A stretch of DNA of 6,349 nt from Firmicutes bacterium UBA995. Lineage in GTDB: Bacteria > Bacillota > Sulfobacillia > UBA995. The stretch spans positions 1 to 6,349 of the forward strand of contig DBBB01000159.1 in the NCBI GenBank assembly GCA_002291985.1, given 5' to 3'. Each line of letters starts with the position of its first letter. The first letter of the stretch is position 1. The notes under the pieces were generated by a model that saw only the letters and a list, made by a program, of their open reading frames with translations, did not search any database and was not told where the DNA came from. The position numbers were made by a program, and so were the translations under genes. Below, piece by piece: positions 6,298 to 6,349 of the stretch.

Positions 6298-6326
6298 ATG
6301 ATACCACCCCTGGGCCACGCCGTCAA
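6298..6326 (-). promoter_or_regulatory. Sigma70/sigmaA-type promoter of the operon
   Basis: On the minus strand TTGACG (6326-6321, 5/6 match to TTGACA) is followed by a 17-bp spacer and TATCAT (6303-6298, 5/6 match to TATAAT). Transcription would start near 6291, giving a leader of about 93 nt before the binding-protein ATG. In DNA this GC-rich, an optimally spaced pair directly upstream of the first gene is unlikely by chance. Upstream of the -35 box, TTCGAC occurs twice, at 6349-6344 and 6334-6329, 15 bp apart. Confidence 0.75.
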
Positions 6327-6349
6327 TCGTCGAACTTTCGCCTGTCGAA

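Noticed and set aside
6198..6326. N-terminal extension of the binding protein by 43 residues from a TTG at 6326
   Set aside because: The TTG is the promoter -35 box, the extension would precede a complete lipoprotein signal peptide, and ATG 6197 has its own Shine-Dalgarno site.

Overview
The window carries one minus-strand operon of five genes, read from right to left. Going downstream, the genes are: a dipeptide/oligopeptide ABC-transporter lipoprotein (DppA/OppA type), the two permeases (DppB and DppC types), an M20 metallopeptidase, and a D-amino-acid aminotransferase. A recognisable sigma70/sigmaA-type promoter (TTGACG, 17 bp, TATCAT) lies at 6298-6326, and a roughly 90-nt GC-rich leader with several hairpins separates it from the binding-protein gene. 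The DNA is strongly GC-rich, and most genes have good purine-rich Shine-Dalgarno sites. One gene starts with TTG. The aminotransferase aligns without gaps around its active site with the Bacillus enzyme as I remember it. Together these suggest a high-GC bacterium, perhaps a GC-rich Bacillota lineage, but the lineage is an inference and not proven.

Layout: promoter and structured leader (6198-6326); binding protein (4647-6197); a 133-bp intercistronic gap with an 11-bp perfect hairpin (4579-4620); dppB-like permease (3575-4513), overlapping the dppC-like permease (2700-3578) by an ATGA; a 124-bp gap with a further hairpin; M20 peptidase (1235-2575); D-amino-acid aminotransferase (359-1213). 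The last 358 bases contain no minus-strand gene. On the plus strand, convergent to the operon, is a short remnant resembling the N-terminus of a DMT (YdcZ/DUF606-type) transporter. It is preceded by three tandem copies of a 10-bp unit that throw the Shine-Dalgarno-proximal start codons out of frame.

Proposed joint role (inference): the lipoprotein captures a small peptide or peptide-like ligand outside the membrane, the permease pair imports it, the M20 enzyme splits an amide bond in the cytoplasm, and the aminotransferase converts a released D-amino acid to its 2-oxo acid. This would be a scavenging route for D-amino-acid-containing peptides, such as peptidoglycan-derived ones. The two ATPase subunits (DppD/DppF type) are absent from the window and must be encoded elsewhere. 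Nothing here amounts to a clearly new system. The most interesting points are the gene combination, the hairpin between binding protein and permeases, and the repeat-frameshifted transporter remnant.
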